This document shows positions 50,932-59,589 of a DNA stretch of 64,000 bases, one piece after another; positions within the stretch are counted from its first letter, which is position 1, and the number at the start of each line of letters is the position of its first letter. Position numbers and translations under genes: made by a program. A model generated the notes under the pieces. It did not search any database, was not told the DNA's origin, and worked only from the letters and a program-made list of their open reading frames with translations. Source of the stretch: Arthrobacter sp. NtRootA1 (GTDB lineage: Bacteria > Actinomycetota > Actinomycetes > Actinomycetales > Micrococcaceae); contig NZ_AP024630.1 of NCBI RefSeq assembly GCF_019976975.1, positions 3,596,001 through 3,660,000 of the forward strand. Reading direction: 5' to 3'.

Positions 50932-51903
50932 CTACTTCTTGAGCGCGGCCGTGATGGATTCCACGTTGTCTGTCATCCACTGCACGTAGCCCTTGCCCTC
51001 CGGCAAGGTTTCGGTGAAGTTCACTACAGGCACCCCCGCCGTCTCGGCAGCCCGCTTTACGGACTCGGTCTGCGGCCCTTCCGTCTGTTCGTTGTACGCC
51101 AGCAGCCGGACACCTCCGGATCCCACCAGGTCTGTGGTTTCCTTCAGGACCGACGCCGGAACATCGGTTCCCTCTTCAATCGCTGCACTGTAGGCCTCCG
51201 GCGTCTTGTTCTCCAGTCCGGCCGCTGCCAGCAGGTACAAAGGAACGGGTTCGGTGATCGCCACAGGAGTGTGGTCGTTGCCTTCCTTCAGGGCAGCAAG
51301 CTTCCCGTTGAGCTCGGTCAGCTTCGCCTTGAACGTGTTGGCGTTGGCGGTGAAGGTCGAAGCAGATGCAGCGTCCAGGCTGCTGAGTTTGCCGGCAACC
51401 GCGTCAGCCAATTTGCCCATCGTGTCCAGGCTGTACCAGACGTGCTCGTTGAACTCGCCGTGGTCATGGTTGTGGCCCTCCTCGGAGGACGCAGCTTCGC
51501 TGTGGCTTTCCTCTTCCGGAGCCAACCCCGAGACCTCAACTGCGCTGATCATATTTTCGTGGCCAACGTTGGTCTCATCGGCGATTTTGTGGAGGAATTC
51601 GTCATAGCCTCCGCCGTTCTCCACCACGAGCTTGGCTTTGGAGATGACCAGCTTGTCTTGCGCACTGGCTTCGTAAGAATGTGGGTCTTGGCTCGTCTTG
51701 GTGATGATCGCGTTCACGTTGACTTTGTCTCCGCCGATGGCCTTCACGACATCCCCGTAAACATTCGTGGAGGTCACCACTTCAATGGCTCCCGACGATG
51801 ACGATGGGGCTCCAGCCCCAGCGCTACCGGCACAGGATGAAAGCAACAGGGCGGCAAAGCCGGCAGAAGCGGCCAATGACATGCGGGCGACAGAACGACG
51901 CAC
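50932..51903 (-). CDS. znuA: Zinc-binding lipoprotein of the ABC transporter
   Basis: A 323-residue cluster A-I solute-binding protein. The signal peptide MSLAASAGFAALLLSSCAG has the lipobox LSSC. Zinc ligands lie in DPHSYEASAQDKL and EFNEHVWYSLDTM, with a histidine- and acid-rich loop (EEESHSEAASSEEGHNHDHGE) typical of ZnuA, and ADVPASVLKETTDLVG near the C-terminus. The start is GTG at 51903, with GAGG 6 nt before. A TTG at 51924 lies within a probable Zur box and is rejected. It is the first gene of the znu set. Confidence 0.92.
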   Translation of the reverse strand: MRRSVARMSLAASAGFAALLLSSCAGSAGAGAPSSSSGAIEVVTSTNVYGDVVKAIGGDKVNVNAIITKTSQDPHSYEASAQDKLVISKAKLVVENGGGYDEFLHKIADETNVGHENMISAVEVSGLAPEEESHSEAASSEEGHNHDHGEFNEHVWYSLDTMGKLADAVAGKLSSLDAASASTFTANANTFKAKLTELNGKLAALKEGNDHTPVAITEPVPLYLLAAAGLENKTPEAYSAAIEEGTDVPASVLKETTDLVGSGGVRLLAYNEQTEGPQTESVKRAAETAGVPVVNFTETLPEGKGYVQWMTDNVESITAALKK

Positions 51904-51921
51904 GGAAACCTCGGATCTACT

Positions 51922-51944
51922 CAAATGAGAATCAAAAACATTTA
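51922..51944. promoter_or_regulatory. Second candidate Zur box, proximal to znuA
   Basis: On the minus strand this 23-bp site starts TAAATG and ends CATTTG, with the core TTGATTCT, aligning with the stronger upstream box at about 16 of 23 positions. It lies 19-41 nt before the znuA start. Confidence 0.55.
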
Positions 51945-51966
51945 CTGGTCGGGTTCAGTTTAGCCC

Positions 51967-51989
51967 TAAATGGGAATGATTCCTATTTA
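51967..51989. promoter_or_regulatory. Zur box upstream of znuA
   Basis: A 23-bp near-perfect palindrome. The arms are TAAATG and its partner TATTTA, and the centre GGAATGATTCC is symmetric except for the middle base. Its layout fits the AT-flanked actinobacterial Zur operators. It lies about 64-86 nt before znuA, overlapping the likely promoter. Confidence 0.78.
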
Positions 51990-52037
51990 GCAGTGCTGGC
52001 ACCGACCCGGGTGGTCGGCGCCAGCCACAATTTCCCG

Positions 52038-53111
52038 CTATTGCTGGGTCTGCGGACCACCAAGACGGCGGATACCCGTCGCCTGGGTAGCATCGCGGAT
52101 CTCGCCCACCAACTGCTCGATCACGTCCTCAAGGAACAACACGCCCTGTGTCGCGCCTCCAGGTCCAACCACACGGGCCAGATGCGATCCGGTGCGCTGC
52201 ATCACAGACATCGCCTGCTCAATCTCATCCTCAGGGGACAGGTTCGCCAGAGAACGGATCCGCCCCTCGGCAATCGGATGGCGGCGACCCTCCTCAGGTA
52301 TGGAGAGGATGTCCTTGACGTGCAGGTATCCGGCAAGTTCGCCGTCGTCGTCCACCGTGGGGAAACGTGAGAAGCCCGTACGGCTGACCGCCTTTTCCAA
52401 CTCGACGGGAGTCGACGCTGTCCTCAGGACCACCAGCTTGTCCAACGGAACCATGATGTGCGACGCCGTGTGTTCAGAGAACTCCAGGGCACCACTGAGC
52501 AAGCCGGCGTCATCGTCCACCAGGCCATGCCGCGTGGATTCCTGCACAATCGACTGGACTTCCTCAAGGGTGAACGAAGACGACACTTCATCCTTGGGCT
52601 CGATCTTCATCAATCGGAGGATGTGGTTTGCAAGCCAGTTGAGGGTCCAGATCACCGGTTTGACCATGCGGCCGATAAACACCAACGGCGGCGCCAACAG
52701 CAGTGCCGCCTTGTCCGCCACGGATACCGAGATGTTCTTGGGGACCATCTCTCCGAACGTCACATGCAGGAACGTGACAAAGAGGAGGGCAATGGCAAAG
52801 GCGATAACATCCGCCAGCTCCATCGGGACGCCAACCATCTCAAGGGGCTCCGCCAACAAGTGATGGATGGCGGGCTCGGCAACCTGAAGAATCAAGAGCG
52901 AGCACACTGTGATGCCCAACTGCGCGCAGGCCAGCATCAGGGACACACTTTCCATGGCCCGCAGCGTAGTCTGCGCCCGCTTTGATCCAGCTTGCGCCAA
53001 AGGCTCAATCTGGCTGCGGCGTGCGGACATGACCGCGAATTCCGCACCCACGAAGAAAGCATTGCCGATCAAAAGAACCACGAGCCAGGCAATTCCCGCC
53101 CAGTCACTCAT
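52038..53111 (-). CDS. Hemolysin/CorC family protein (CNNM, CBS pair)
   Basis: A 357-residue protein. An N-terminal DUF21/CNNM membrane domain (WLVVLLIGNAFFVGAEFAVMSARRSQIE, FVTFLHVTFGEMVPKNISVSVADK) is followed by two CBS domains (SHIMVPLDKLVVLRTASTPVELEKAV, GELAGYLHVKDIL). It lacks the full C-terminal CorC_HlyC domain. Members are implicated in Mg2+/Co2+ export. Its ATG overlaps the stop of the longer paralogue (ATGA). Confidence 0.92.
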   Translation of the reverse strand: MSDWAGIAWLVVLLIGNAFFVGAEFAVMSARRSQIEPLAQAGSKRAQTTLRAMESVSLMLACAQLGITVCSLLILQVAEPAIHHLLAEPLEMVGVPMELADVIAFAIALLFVTFLHVTFGEMVPKNISVSVADKAALLLAPPLVFIGRMVKPVIWTLNWLANHILRLMKIEPKDEVSSSFTLEEVQSIVQESTRHGLVDDDAGLLSGALEFSEHTASHIMVPLDKLVVLRTASTPVELEKAVSRTGFSRFPTVDDDGELAGYLHVKDILSIPEEGRRHPIAEGRIRSLANLSPEDEIEQAMSVMQRTGSHLARVVGPGGATQGVLFLEDVIEQLVGEIRDATQATGIRRLGGPQTQQ

Positions 53112-54460
53112 ACGGCACCTGCTTCGTGGCGGTCATTCTGCGTGTCCTCAAGCGTCGCTTCGTCTTCTTCAATGTGGTGGAAGCAGATCCGGTCAATTCT
53201 CCGACCGTCCATCCGGGTCACGGTCAGCGTGCCGCCGCCGGCCTCCACCACATCACCAACTTTCGCGATGCGCCCAAGCTTGCTCATCACATAACCGCCA
53301 ACGGTTTCGTAGGCGGCCTCATCGGGAACAGTCAGGTTGGGGATTTGTTCGGACACCTCATCCGGCCTCAGCAGGCCAGGGAAGTACCAGTCACCGGATG
53401 CGCTCTGCAAAAGGCCGGGCCGGACCTTGTCGTGTTCATCGGAAACCTCCCCCACGATTTCCTCAACCAGATCTTCCAGGGTTGCTATCCCTGCAGTGCC
53501 ACCATATTCATCCAGAACGACAGCCAGTTGCAGGTTTCCTTCGCGCAGTTCGGAGAGGAGGGCATCCAAATGGATGGTCTCGGGAACGCGAAGTACGTCC
53601 GTCATGATCGCCCCGGCCTGAAGCTTCGCCCGACGATCGGCAGGCACAGCCACTGCTTTCTTGATGTGGACCACGCCGCGGATGTCGTCAGCCGAATCAC
53701 CAATCACCGGGAAACGGGAGTATCCGGTTCGCCGCGCGGCGTCGAGGATGTCGCTCACAGGCTGGTCGGCATCAATCGTTTCCATCCGGATGCGCGGCGT
53801 CATGACGTCCGCTGCAGTGCGGCCCGAGAAATTCAAGGTTCTCGCCACAAAGTTTGCTGTGCCTGCGTCCAGTGTGCCGAGCTCCGCGGAACGCCGGACC
53901 AGTGAAGCCAGCTCAGCGGGAGTCCGGGCTCCCGAGATTTCCTCTTTCGCTTCAAGCCCAAACAAGTTCAGTACCTTGTTGGAGAAGCCGTTCAGCACCA
54001 CGATGGCCGGCTTGAAGACCGCCGTGAAAATCAGTTGTGGCCTGGCAAGCTTCCTGCCCAGCGGGAATGCAAGGGCGATGGCCATATTCTTGGGTACCAG
54101 CTCGCCCAGGAGCATCGACAACAAAGTGGCGAAGGCCATTGCGAGAACAAGGGCTATGGAATGTGCGACCTCCGGACTGAGGCCCAGCAGGCCCAGCGGC
54201 CCCACCAGGAGCTGCCCCACAGATGGCTCCATAACGAAACCCGTCAAGAGCGTGGTCAGCGTGATGCCAAGTTGGCAGCTGGAAAGTTGGGTGGACAGGG
54301 ACTTCAAGCACTTCAGCAGCGGAGCTGCGCCGTGGTCGCCGTTGTCAACTGCGCGCTGAACGCTCGCCTGGTCCAGGGCAACGAGGGAAAACTCAACTGC
54401 TACAAAAAAGCCGGTGCCAAGAATCAGGGCAAAGCCGGCAAGGAGGAGAAACCATTCCAC
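53108..54460 (-). CDS. Hemolysin/CorC family protein with CorC_HlyC domain
   Basis: A 450-residue paralogue of the next gene. The DUF21/CNNM domain (FALILGTGFFVAVEFSLVALDQASVQRAV, LLSMLLGELVPKNMAIALAF) is followed by a CBS pair (TAADVMTPRIRMETIDADQPVSDI, VVLDEYGGTAGIATLEDLVEEIVGEVSDEHD) and the CorC_HlyC domain to the end. GTG start with GGAGGG about 10 nt before. The two genes form a coupled pair, and such proteins may work as heteromeric ion transporters. Confidence 0.92.
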   Translation of the reverse strand: MEWFLLLAGFALILGTGFFVAVEFSLVALDQASVQRAVDNGDHGAAPLLKCLKSLSTQLSSCQLGITLTTLLTGFVMEPSVGQLLVGPLGLLGLSPEVAHSIALVLAMAFATLLSMLLGELVPKNMAIALAFPLGRKLARPQLIFTAVFKPAIVVLNGFSNKVLNLFGLEAKEEISGARTPAELASLVRRSAELGTLDAGTANFVARTLNFSGRTAADVMTPRIRMETIDADQPVSDILDAARRTGYSRFPVIGDSADDIRGVVHIKKAVAVPADRRAKLQAGAIMTDVLRVPETIHLDALLSELREGNLQLAVVLDEYGGTAGIATLEDLVEEIVGEVSDEHDKVRPGLLQSASGDWYFPGLLRPDEVSEQIPNLTVPDEAAYETVGGYVMSKLGRIAKVGDVVEAGGGTLTVTRMDGRRIDRICFHHIEEDEATLEDTQNDRHEAGAV

Positions 54461-54946
54461 TTAGCGCTTCCCTCCAAGGGCAGGCGCTTGCAGTGCGGAA
54501 CTTGCCCCCAAGGGGGAGATTCGCCCCGGCGGAGGCTGATCGGGTGCCGCAGACGCATGGTCCGTGGCACCACCGGCTTGGAAAGCCGGCGCGTGATGGG
54601 CATGTGAACGGGTGTTGCCGGCTCGAGGGGCGCGCTGTGCGGAGTTGCCTGATCGGCTCCCCCGACAGTTCCCAGGCCGGCACCTAGATTTACTGTCCAT
54701 AAGGGTTTCAGTCTACAGGGCAGGTACTGCGGGCCCATGCAGTGGTGACGCGCTGAAGGAAAAATGGGCGCCTGGGCATTACGTCGGCCTCAACATGATT
54801 TAGGTCACCACTATTGGCAGTTAACCAACGATCCTAACTAGACTGACAAAGGTCTGAGTTCGCGGGACCCGGACCCTGGTGCATTGTTGCGGAAAAGCGA
54901 CCTTGGCCAGCGGGAAATCAAAACTCATGGAAGAGGCGTATTTCAA
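54461..54946. other. Intergenic region between hemolysin pair and kgd
   Basis: This 486-base region carries divergent promoters but no convincing gene: short frames on both strands are Arg/Pro/Ala-rich and lack ribosome sites. A 7-bp hairpin CCGGCTT/AAGCCGG (54573-54589) is present. For kgd, TTGGCA (54814-54819) and TAGACT (54839-54844) could be -35 and -10 boxes, though the 19-nt spacer is long. Confidence 0.5.
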
Positions 54947-57900
54947 GTGCCAGAGCAGCCCAGCCACCGTCTACCAGAGGAATTTGGCGGAAACGAGTGG
55001 CTCGTTGACGAACTGTACGAGCGGTACCAGCAGGACAAGAATTCGGTCGACGCCAAGTGGTGGCCGCTCTTCGAATCCTTCGATACCGGTGACGGCACTT
55101 CTTCCAACGGAACCTCCGCAGCCACAGCCGCTGCCAATCCCCCCACCCAAGTTCTTCCCGTCGTAGCTCCGGCTGAAGCGGCACCGGCACCGGCGCCGGC
55201 CGCCCCCGAAGCTGCCCCGGCCACCACCCCTGCAACCGCTGCCCCTGCTGAAGCAGCAGCCCCGGCTCCGGCGAAGAAAGCCCCCGCCACGGTTGCCAAG
55301 GACGGAGCAAAGAAGCCCGTCGGCGGCAACGCCGCACAGCCGATTCCTGCCCAGCTGCCCAAGAGCACCAAGGCTCCCACCGCTCCCGAGGAAGACGTCG
55401 TTTCCGTCCTCCGCGGACCGGCCAAGGCCATCGCTACCAACATGGTGACCAGCCTTGAGGTGCCTACGGCCACGAGTGTCCGGGCAGTTCCTGCCAAGCT
55501 GCTGATCGACAACCGCGTTGTCATCAACTCCAACCTTGCACGTGCCCGCGGCGGCAAGGTGTCCTTCACCCACCTCATTGGCTACGCGGTTGTGCGCGCG
55601 CTCTCCCAGTTCCCGTCAATGAACGTCTACTACGACGAAATTGATGGCAAGCCGAGCGCTGTCCAGCCCGCCCATGTCAACTTTGGCATCGCCATTGACA
55701 TGCCCAAGCCCGATGGCACCCGCCTCCTGATGGTTCCCAACATCAAGAAGGCCGAGACCATGGACTTTGCCGAGTTCTGGCACACCTACGAGGACCTCAT
55801 CAAGCGGGCCCGCAACGGCAAGCTCACGGCGGATGACCACGCCGGCACCACGGTCTCCCTGACCAACCCCGGCGGCATCGGCACGGTTCACTCAGTACCA
55901 CGTCTCTCCAAGGGACAGGCAGCCATCATCGGCGTCGGCGCCCTTGACTACCCGGCCGAGTTCCAGGGTGCCAGCGAGAAGATCATCGCCCAGAACGCCA
56001 TCAGCAAGATCCTCACGCTGACATCCACCTACGACCACCGGGTCATCCAGGGCGCAGGCAGCGGCGAGTTCCTCAAGCTGGTCCACCAGCTCCTCCTTGG
56101 TGCGCAGAACTTCTACGACGAAATCTTTGAAGCCCTCCGCATTCCGTACGAACCCGTCCGTTGGAGCCCTGACCTCCAGGTTGACCCTGCAGATGAGATC
56201 AACAAGGTTGCCCGCATCCAGCAGCTCATCCACTCCTACCGTGTGCGTGGCCACCTCATGGCAGACACGGATCCCCTGGAGTACGTACAGCGCAAGCACC
56301 CTGACCTTGATGTCCTGACCTACGGCCTCACGCTCTGGGACCTGGACCGCGAATGGCCCACAGGTGGCTTCGGCGGCAAGCCGCAGCTGAAGTTCCGCGA
56401 CATCCTTGGTGTACTGCGGGATGCCTACTGCCGCACCACAGGCATCGAGTACATGCACATCCAGGAGCCTGCGGAGCGTAAGTGGTTCCAGGACCAGCTG
56501 GAGCACCCGTACTCCAAGCCGAGCCGCGAAGAGCAGCTGCGCATCGTTTCAAAACTCAATGCAGCCGAGGCTTTCGAGACCTTCCTCCAGACCAAGTTCG
56601 TCGGGCAGAAGCGCTTCTCCCTCGAAGGCGGCGAGTCACTTATTCCGCTCCTTGACGCTGTCATCTCGGACGCTGCCGACGACGGCCTGGACGAAGTCGC
56701 GATCGGCATGGCCCACCGTGGCCGCCTGAACGTGCTCACCAACATCGCAGGCAAGACCTACGCACAGGTGTTCCGTGAATTCGAAGGCACACAGGACCCG
56801 CGCTCTGTCCAGGGGTCCGGCGATGTGAAGTACCACCTCGGTACTGAAGGCACCTTTACCTCGGACAACGGCAAGCAGACGAAGGTCTACCTCGCCGCCA
56901 ACCCGTCCCACCTTGAAGCAGTCGACTCCGTGCTCGAGGGCATCGTCCGCGCCAAGCAGGACCGCCTGGACCAAGGGGAGTCCTTCCCGGTCCTGCCGAT
57001 CATGGTTCACGGTGACGCTGCCTTCGCAGGCCAAGGTGTTGTTGCTGAGACCCTCAACCTTTCCCAGCTGCGTGGTTACCGCACGGGTGGCACCATCCAC
57101 GTGATCGTGAACAACCAGGTTGGCTTCACCACGGCACCGTCCTCTTCGCGTTCGTCCACGTACTCCACGGATGTTGCCAAGATGATCCAGGCCCCCGTGT
57201 TCCACGTGAATGGCGATGACCCCGAAGCCGTGGTGCGTGTTGCGCAGCTCGCCTACGAGTTCCGCCAGCGCTTCCACAAGGACGTTGTCATCGACATGGT
57301 GTGCTACCGCCGCCGTGGTCACAACGAGGGTGATGACCCCTCGATGACGCAGCCGCTGATGTACAACCTGATCGAAGCCAAGCGTTCGGTCCGCAAGCTG
57401 TACACCGAATCGCTGATCGGCCGTGGCGACATCACCGAGGAAGAAGCCGAGCAGCTGCTCCGCGACTACCAGGAACGCCTTGAGCGGGTCTTTGCTGAGA
57501 CGCATGCAGCGCAGACCTCCCCCATCCCGATCATCACGGCTGACTCTGCTGCTGTCTCGGACATCGAGCGCCCGATTGCCCAGCAGGCGGACTTCGGAAC
57601 CAACTCACCGGCTTCCACGGCCATCTCCCCCGAGACCCTTGCCCGCATCGGCAAGGCCCACCTGGAGATCCCGGAGGGCTTCACGGTTCACTCCAAGCTC
57701 AAGCAGCTCCTGGAGAAGCGTGAGCAAATGTCCCGTGAAGGCGGCATTGACTGGGGCTTTGGCGAGATCGCGGCCTTCGGGTCGCTGATCATGGAGGGCG
57801 TCCCCGTCCGGCTGGCCGGCCAGGACTCGCGCCGCGGTACCTTCGTGCAGCGTCACGCAGTGTTCCACGACCGCGCGAATGGCAATGAGTGGCTGCCCCT

Positions 57901-58765
57901 GGGCAACCTCTCGGACAACCAGGCCAAGCTGTGGATCTATGACTCCCTGCTGTCCGAATATGCGGCCATGGGCTTTGAATACGGATACTCGGTGGAGCGC
58001 CCCGACGCCCTCGTGCTGTGGGAAGCCCAGTTCGGTGACTTCGTCAACGGTGCGCAGACCATCATCGACGAATTCATTTCCTCCGCTGAGCAGAAGTGGG
58101 GACAGCGTTCCTCGCTCGTGCTGATGCTGCCGCACGGCTACGAAGGCCAAGGTCCTGACCACTCATCTGCACGCATCGAGCGGTTCCTGCAGCTCTGTGC
58201 AGAGGACAACATGATCGTCGCCAACCCCACCACGGCAGCGTCCCACTTCCACCTGCTGCGTCGCCAGGCTTACAGCCGTCCCCGCAAGCCGTTGATCATC
58301 TTCACGCCGAAGCAGTTGCTGCGCCTCAAGGGCGCCGCGTCCGCCGTCGAGGACTTCACTACCGGCGGGTTCAGGCCAGTCATCAGCGATCCCGAGGTAG
58401 AGGCTGCAAACGTGGACCGGGTCATCCTGGTCTCCGGCCGCCTGTACTACGACCTCCTGTCCAACCGACAGAAGTCCGGGGACACCTCGACTGCCATCAT
58501 CCGCGTGGAGCAGCTGTACCCGCTGCCGAAGGCCGAAATTGATGCAGAGCTCGCCAAGTACCCGAACGCTGACATCGTCTGGGCCCAGGACGAGCCCGCC
58601 AACCAGGGTCCGTGGCCGTTCATGGGCCTGAACCTGGCACCGGAGCTGGATCGCAAACTCCGCCTCGTGTCGCGTCCGGCATCTGCGTCCACCGCCGCAG
58701 GCTCCATGAAGCGTCACGCTGCTGAGCAGGATGCCTTGATCAAGCAGGCGTTCGAACGCAAGTAG
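54947..58765 (+). CDS. kgd: Multifunctional 2-oxoglutarate metabolism enzyme (Kgd/SucA with E2 domain)
   Basis: A 1272-residue actinobacterial fusion. Order: N-terminal segment (EQPSHRLPEEFGGNEWLVDELYERYQQDK), an Ala/Pro/Lys linker (about residues 50-135), a succinyltransferase (E2) domain (VRAVPAKLLIDNRVVIN... STYDHRVIQGAGSGEFL), then the thiamine-PP E1 domains (GMAHRGRLNVLTNI, MVHGDAAFAGQGVVAETLNLSQLRGYRTGGTIH, DMVCYRRRGHNEGDDPSM). It oxidatively decarboxylates 2-oxoglutarate with a separate E3. GTG at 54947, preceded by GAAGAGG. A strong terminator follows. Confidence 0.96.
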   Translation: MPEQPSHRLPEEFGGNEWLVDELYERYQQDKNSVDAKWWPLFESFDTGDGTSSNGTSAATAAANPPTQVLPVVAPAEAAPAPAPAAPEAAPATTPATAAPAEAAAPAPAKKAPATVAKDGAKKPVGGNAAQPIPAQLPKSTKAPTAPEEDVVSVLRGPAKAIATNMVTSLEVPTATSVRAVPAKLLIDNRVVINSNLARARGGKVSFTHLIGYAVVRALSQFPSMNVYYDEIDGKPSAVQPAHVNFGIAIDMPKPDGTRLLMVPNIKKAETMDFAEFWHTYEDLIKRARNGKLTADDHAGTTVSLTNPGGIGTVHSVPRLSKGQAAIIGVGALDYPAEFQGASEKIIAQNAISKILTLTSTYDHRVIQGAGSGEFLKLVHQLLLGAQNFYDEIFEALRIPYEPVRWSPDLQVDPADEINKVARIQQLIHSYRVRGHLMADTDPLEYVQRKHPDLDVLTYGLTLWDLDREWPTGGFGGKPQLKFRDILGVLRDAYCRTTGIEYMHIQEPAERKWFQDQLEHPYSKPSREEQLRIVSKLNAAEAFETFLQTKFVGQKRFSLEGGESLIPLLDAVISDAADDGLDEVAIGMAHRGRLNVLTNIAGKTYAQVFREFEGTQDPRSVQGSGDVKYHLGTEGTFTSDNGKQTKVYLAANPSHLEAVDSVLEGIVRAKQDRLDQGESFPVLPIMVHGDAAFAGQGVVAETLNLSQLRGYRTGGTIHVIVNNQVGFTTAPSSSRSSTYSTDVAKMIQAPVFHVNGDDPEAVVRVAQLAYEFRQRFHKDVVIDMVCYRRRGHNEGDDPSMTQPLMYNLIEAKRSVRKLYTESLIGRGDITEEEAEQLLRDYQERLERVFAETHAAQTSPIPIITADSAAVSDIERPIAQQADFGTNSPASTAISPETLARIGKAHLEIPEGFTVHSKLKQLLEKREQMSREGGIDWGFGEIAAFGSLIMEGVPVRLAGQDSRRGTFVQRHAVFHDRANGNEWLPLGNLSDNQAKLWIYDSLLSEYAAMGFEYGYSVERPDALVLWEAQFGDFVNGAQTIIDEFISSAEQKWGQRSSLVLMLPHGYEGQGPDHSSARIERFLQLCAEDNMIVANPTTAASHFHLLRRQAYSRPRKPLIIFTPKQLLRLKGAASAVEDFTTGGFRPVISDPEVEAANVDRVILVSGRLYYDLLSNRQKSGDTSTAIIRVEQLYPLPKAEIDAELAKYPNADIVWAQDEPANQGPWPFMGLNLAPELDRKLRLVSRPASASTAAGSMKRHAAEQDALIKQAFERK

Positions 58766-58771
58766 CCAAGA

Positions 58772-58824
58772 AACTGCCCGGCTGGAGGTGCTGTCAATGC
58801 ACTTCCGGCCGGGCAGTTCTGTTT
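58772..58824 (+). terminator. Terminator of kgd
   Basis: AACTGCCCGGC (58772-58782) pairs perfectly with GCCGGGCAGTT (58808-58818). The loop is itself paired (GGAGGTGC with GCACTTCC), and CTGTTT follows. It begins 7 nt after the kgd stop. Confidence 0.85.
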
Positions 58825-58906
58825 AATGGGACAGGTACCCGGTTCATCAAGCCGGCCGCAGATCCAAAAGCCGTGCAAGGACCGTAACGAGTGTGAAGAG
58901 GTAACC

Positions 58907-59506
58907 GTGGAAGACAGGAAGCTGCGTATCGCGGCTGTAGGAGATGAATTGCTCGCCGGCTTGGGTGACCCCCGCGCCTTGGGCTGGCTCGGAAGAGTGC
59001 TGGCCCGCACGCCCCAGGACACCGTCGTGGTGGAAAGCTTCTCACTCCCCTGCCCCATGGAAGGCACCGAGGGACTCGCCTCGCGATGGCAGGACGAAGC
59101 CGGCCGCCGTTTCAGCGACTCGCACGAGAACCGATTGGTCATAGGACTCTCCGGCCGTGACCTGGAGTTCGGGCTTTCCACGGCACGCAGCCGGTTGAAC
59201 CTGGCCAATATCCTTGATGGGGCCTCGCACAGTGGCGTTGAAGTGTTCGTGGTGGGCCCGCCACCCACTCTCGATCCCGCGCGCAACAAACGCCTGGCCG
59301 ATTTGAACACAGCATTTGCCGATGTCACCACCCGCCGCAACCACCACTACGTTGACACTTTCTCTCCATTGCTGAACCACGAGCAATGGAGGACGGACCT
59401 CGCAGCCAATGGAGGGACACCCGGACAGGCTGGCTACGGATTGATCGCGTGGCTCGTGCTGCACCGCGGCTGGTTCCAGTGGCTTAACATCGCCCAGCCG
59501 GAGTAG
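58907..59506 (+). CDS. GDSL/SGNH-like protein lacking the catalytic residues
   Basis: A 199-residue flavodoxin-like SGNH fold. Block I reads IAAVGDELLAGLGDPRALGW, where the nucleophile serine of GDSL is replaced by Glu. Block III GxND appears as GLSGRDLEFGL, and the C-terminal DxxH region is NGGTPGQAGYGLIAWLVLH, without the His. LNLANIL and VVGPPPTLDPARNKRLADLNTAFADV keep family spacing. GTG start with AGAGGT 6 nt upstream. It probably binds, but may not hydrolyse, an acyl or sugar ester. Confidence 0.85.
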   Translation: MEDRKLRIAAVGDELLAGLGDPRALGWLGRVLARTPQDTVVVESFSLPCPMEGTEGLASRWQDEAGRRFSDSHENRLVIGLSGRDLEFGLSTARSRLNLANILDGASHSGVEVFVVGPPPTLDPARNKRLADLNTAFADVTTRRNHHYVDTFSPLLNHEQWRTDLAANGGTPGQAGYGLIAWLVLHRGWFQWLNIAQPE

Positions 59507-59540
59507 CCCTCCCAGCAAACCATTGCGTTCCCCCTATTCG

Positions 59541-59574
59541 CGATATATCGTGTTTTCATCAACGCGATATATCG
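59541..59574. promoter_or_regulatory. Twin palindromic operators for the PadR regulator
   Basis: CGATATATCG occurs twice, at 59541-59550 and 59565-59574, with flanking CG extending each to near 12 bp. Centres are 24 bp apart, about two helical turns. They lie 15-49 nt before the DUF4097 start. The encoded PadR is the natural binder, giving autoregulation. Confidence 0.72.
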
Positions 59575-59589
59575 CAATTTGGAGGGATC

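Noticed and set aside
51904..51924. TTG start giving a longer ZnuA
   Set aside because: It falls inside a probable Zur box and lacks a ribosome site; the GTG at 51903 has GAGG at proper spacing and leads directly into the signal peptide.
54461..54700. 79-codon frame upstream of the hemolysin pair
   Set aside because: Arg/Ala/Pro/Gly-rich, no ribosome site and no similarity that I recognise; treated as intergenic.
56636..57505. 289-codon open frame opposite kgd
   Set aside because: Shadow of the conserved thiamine-PP domain; coding sense is on the plus strand.
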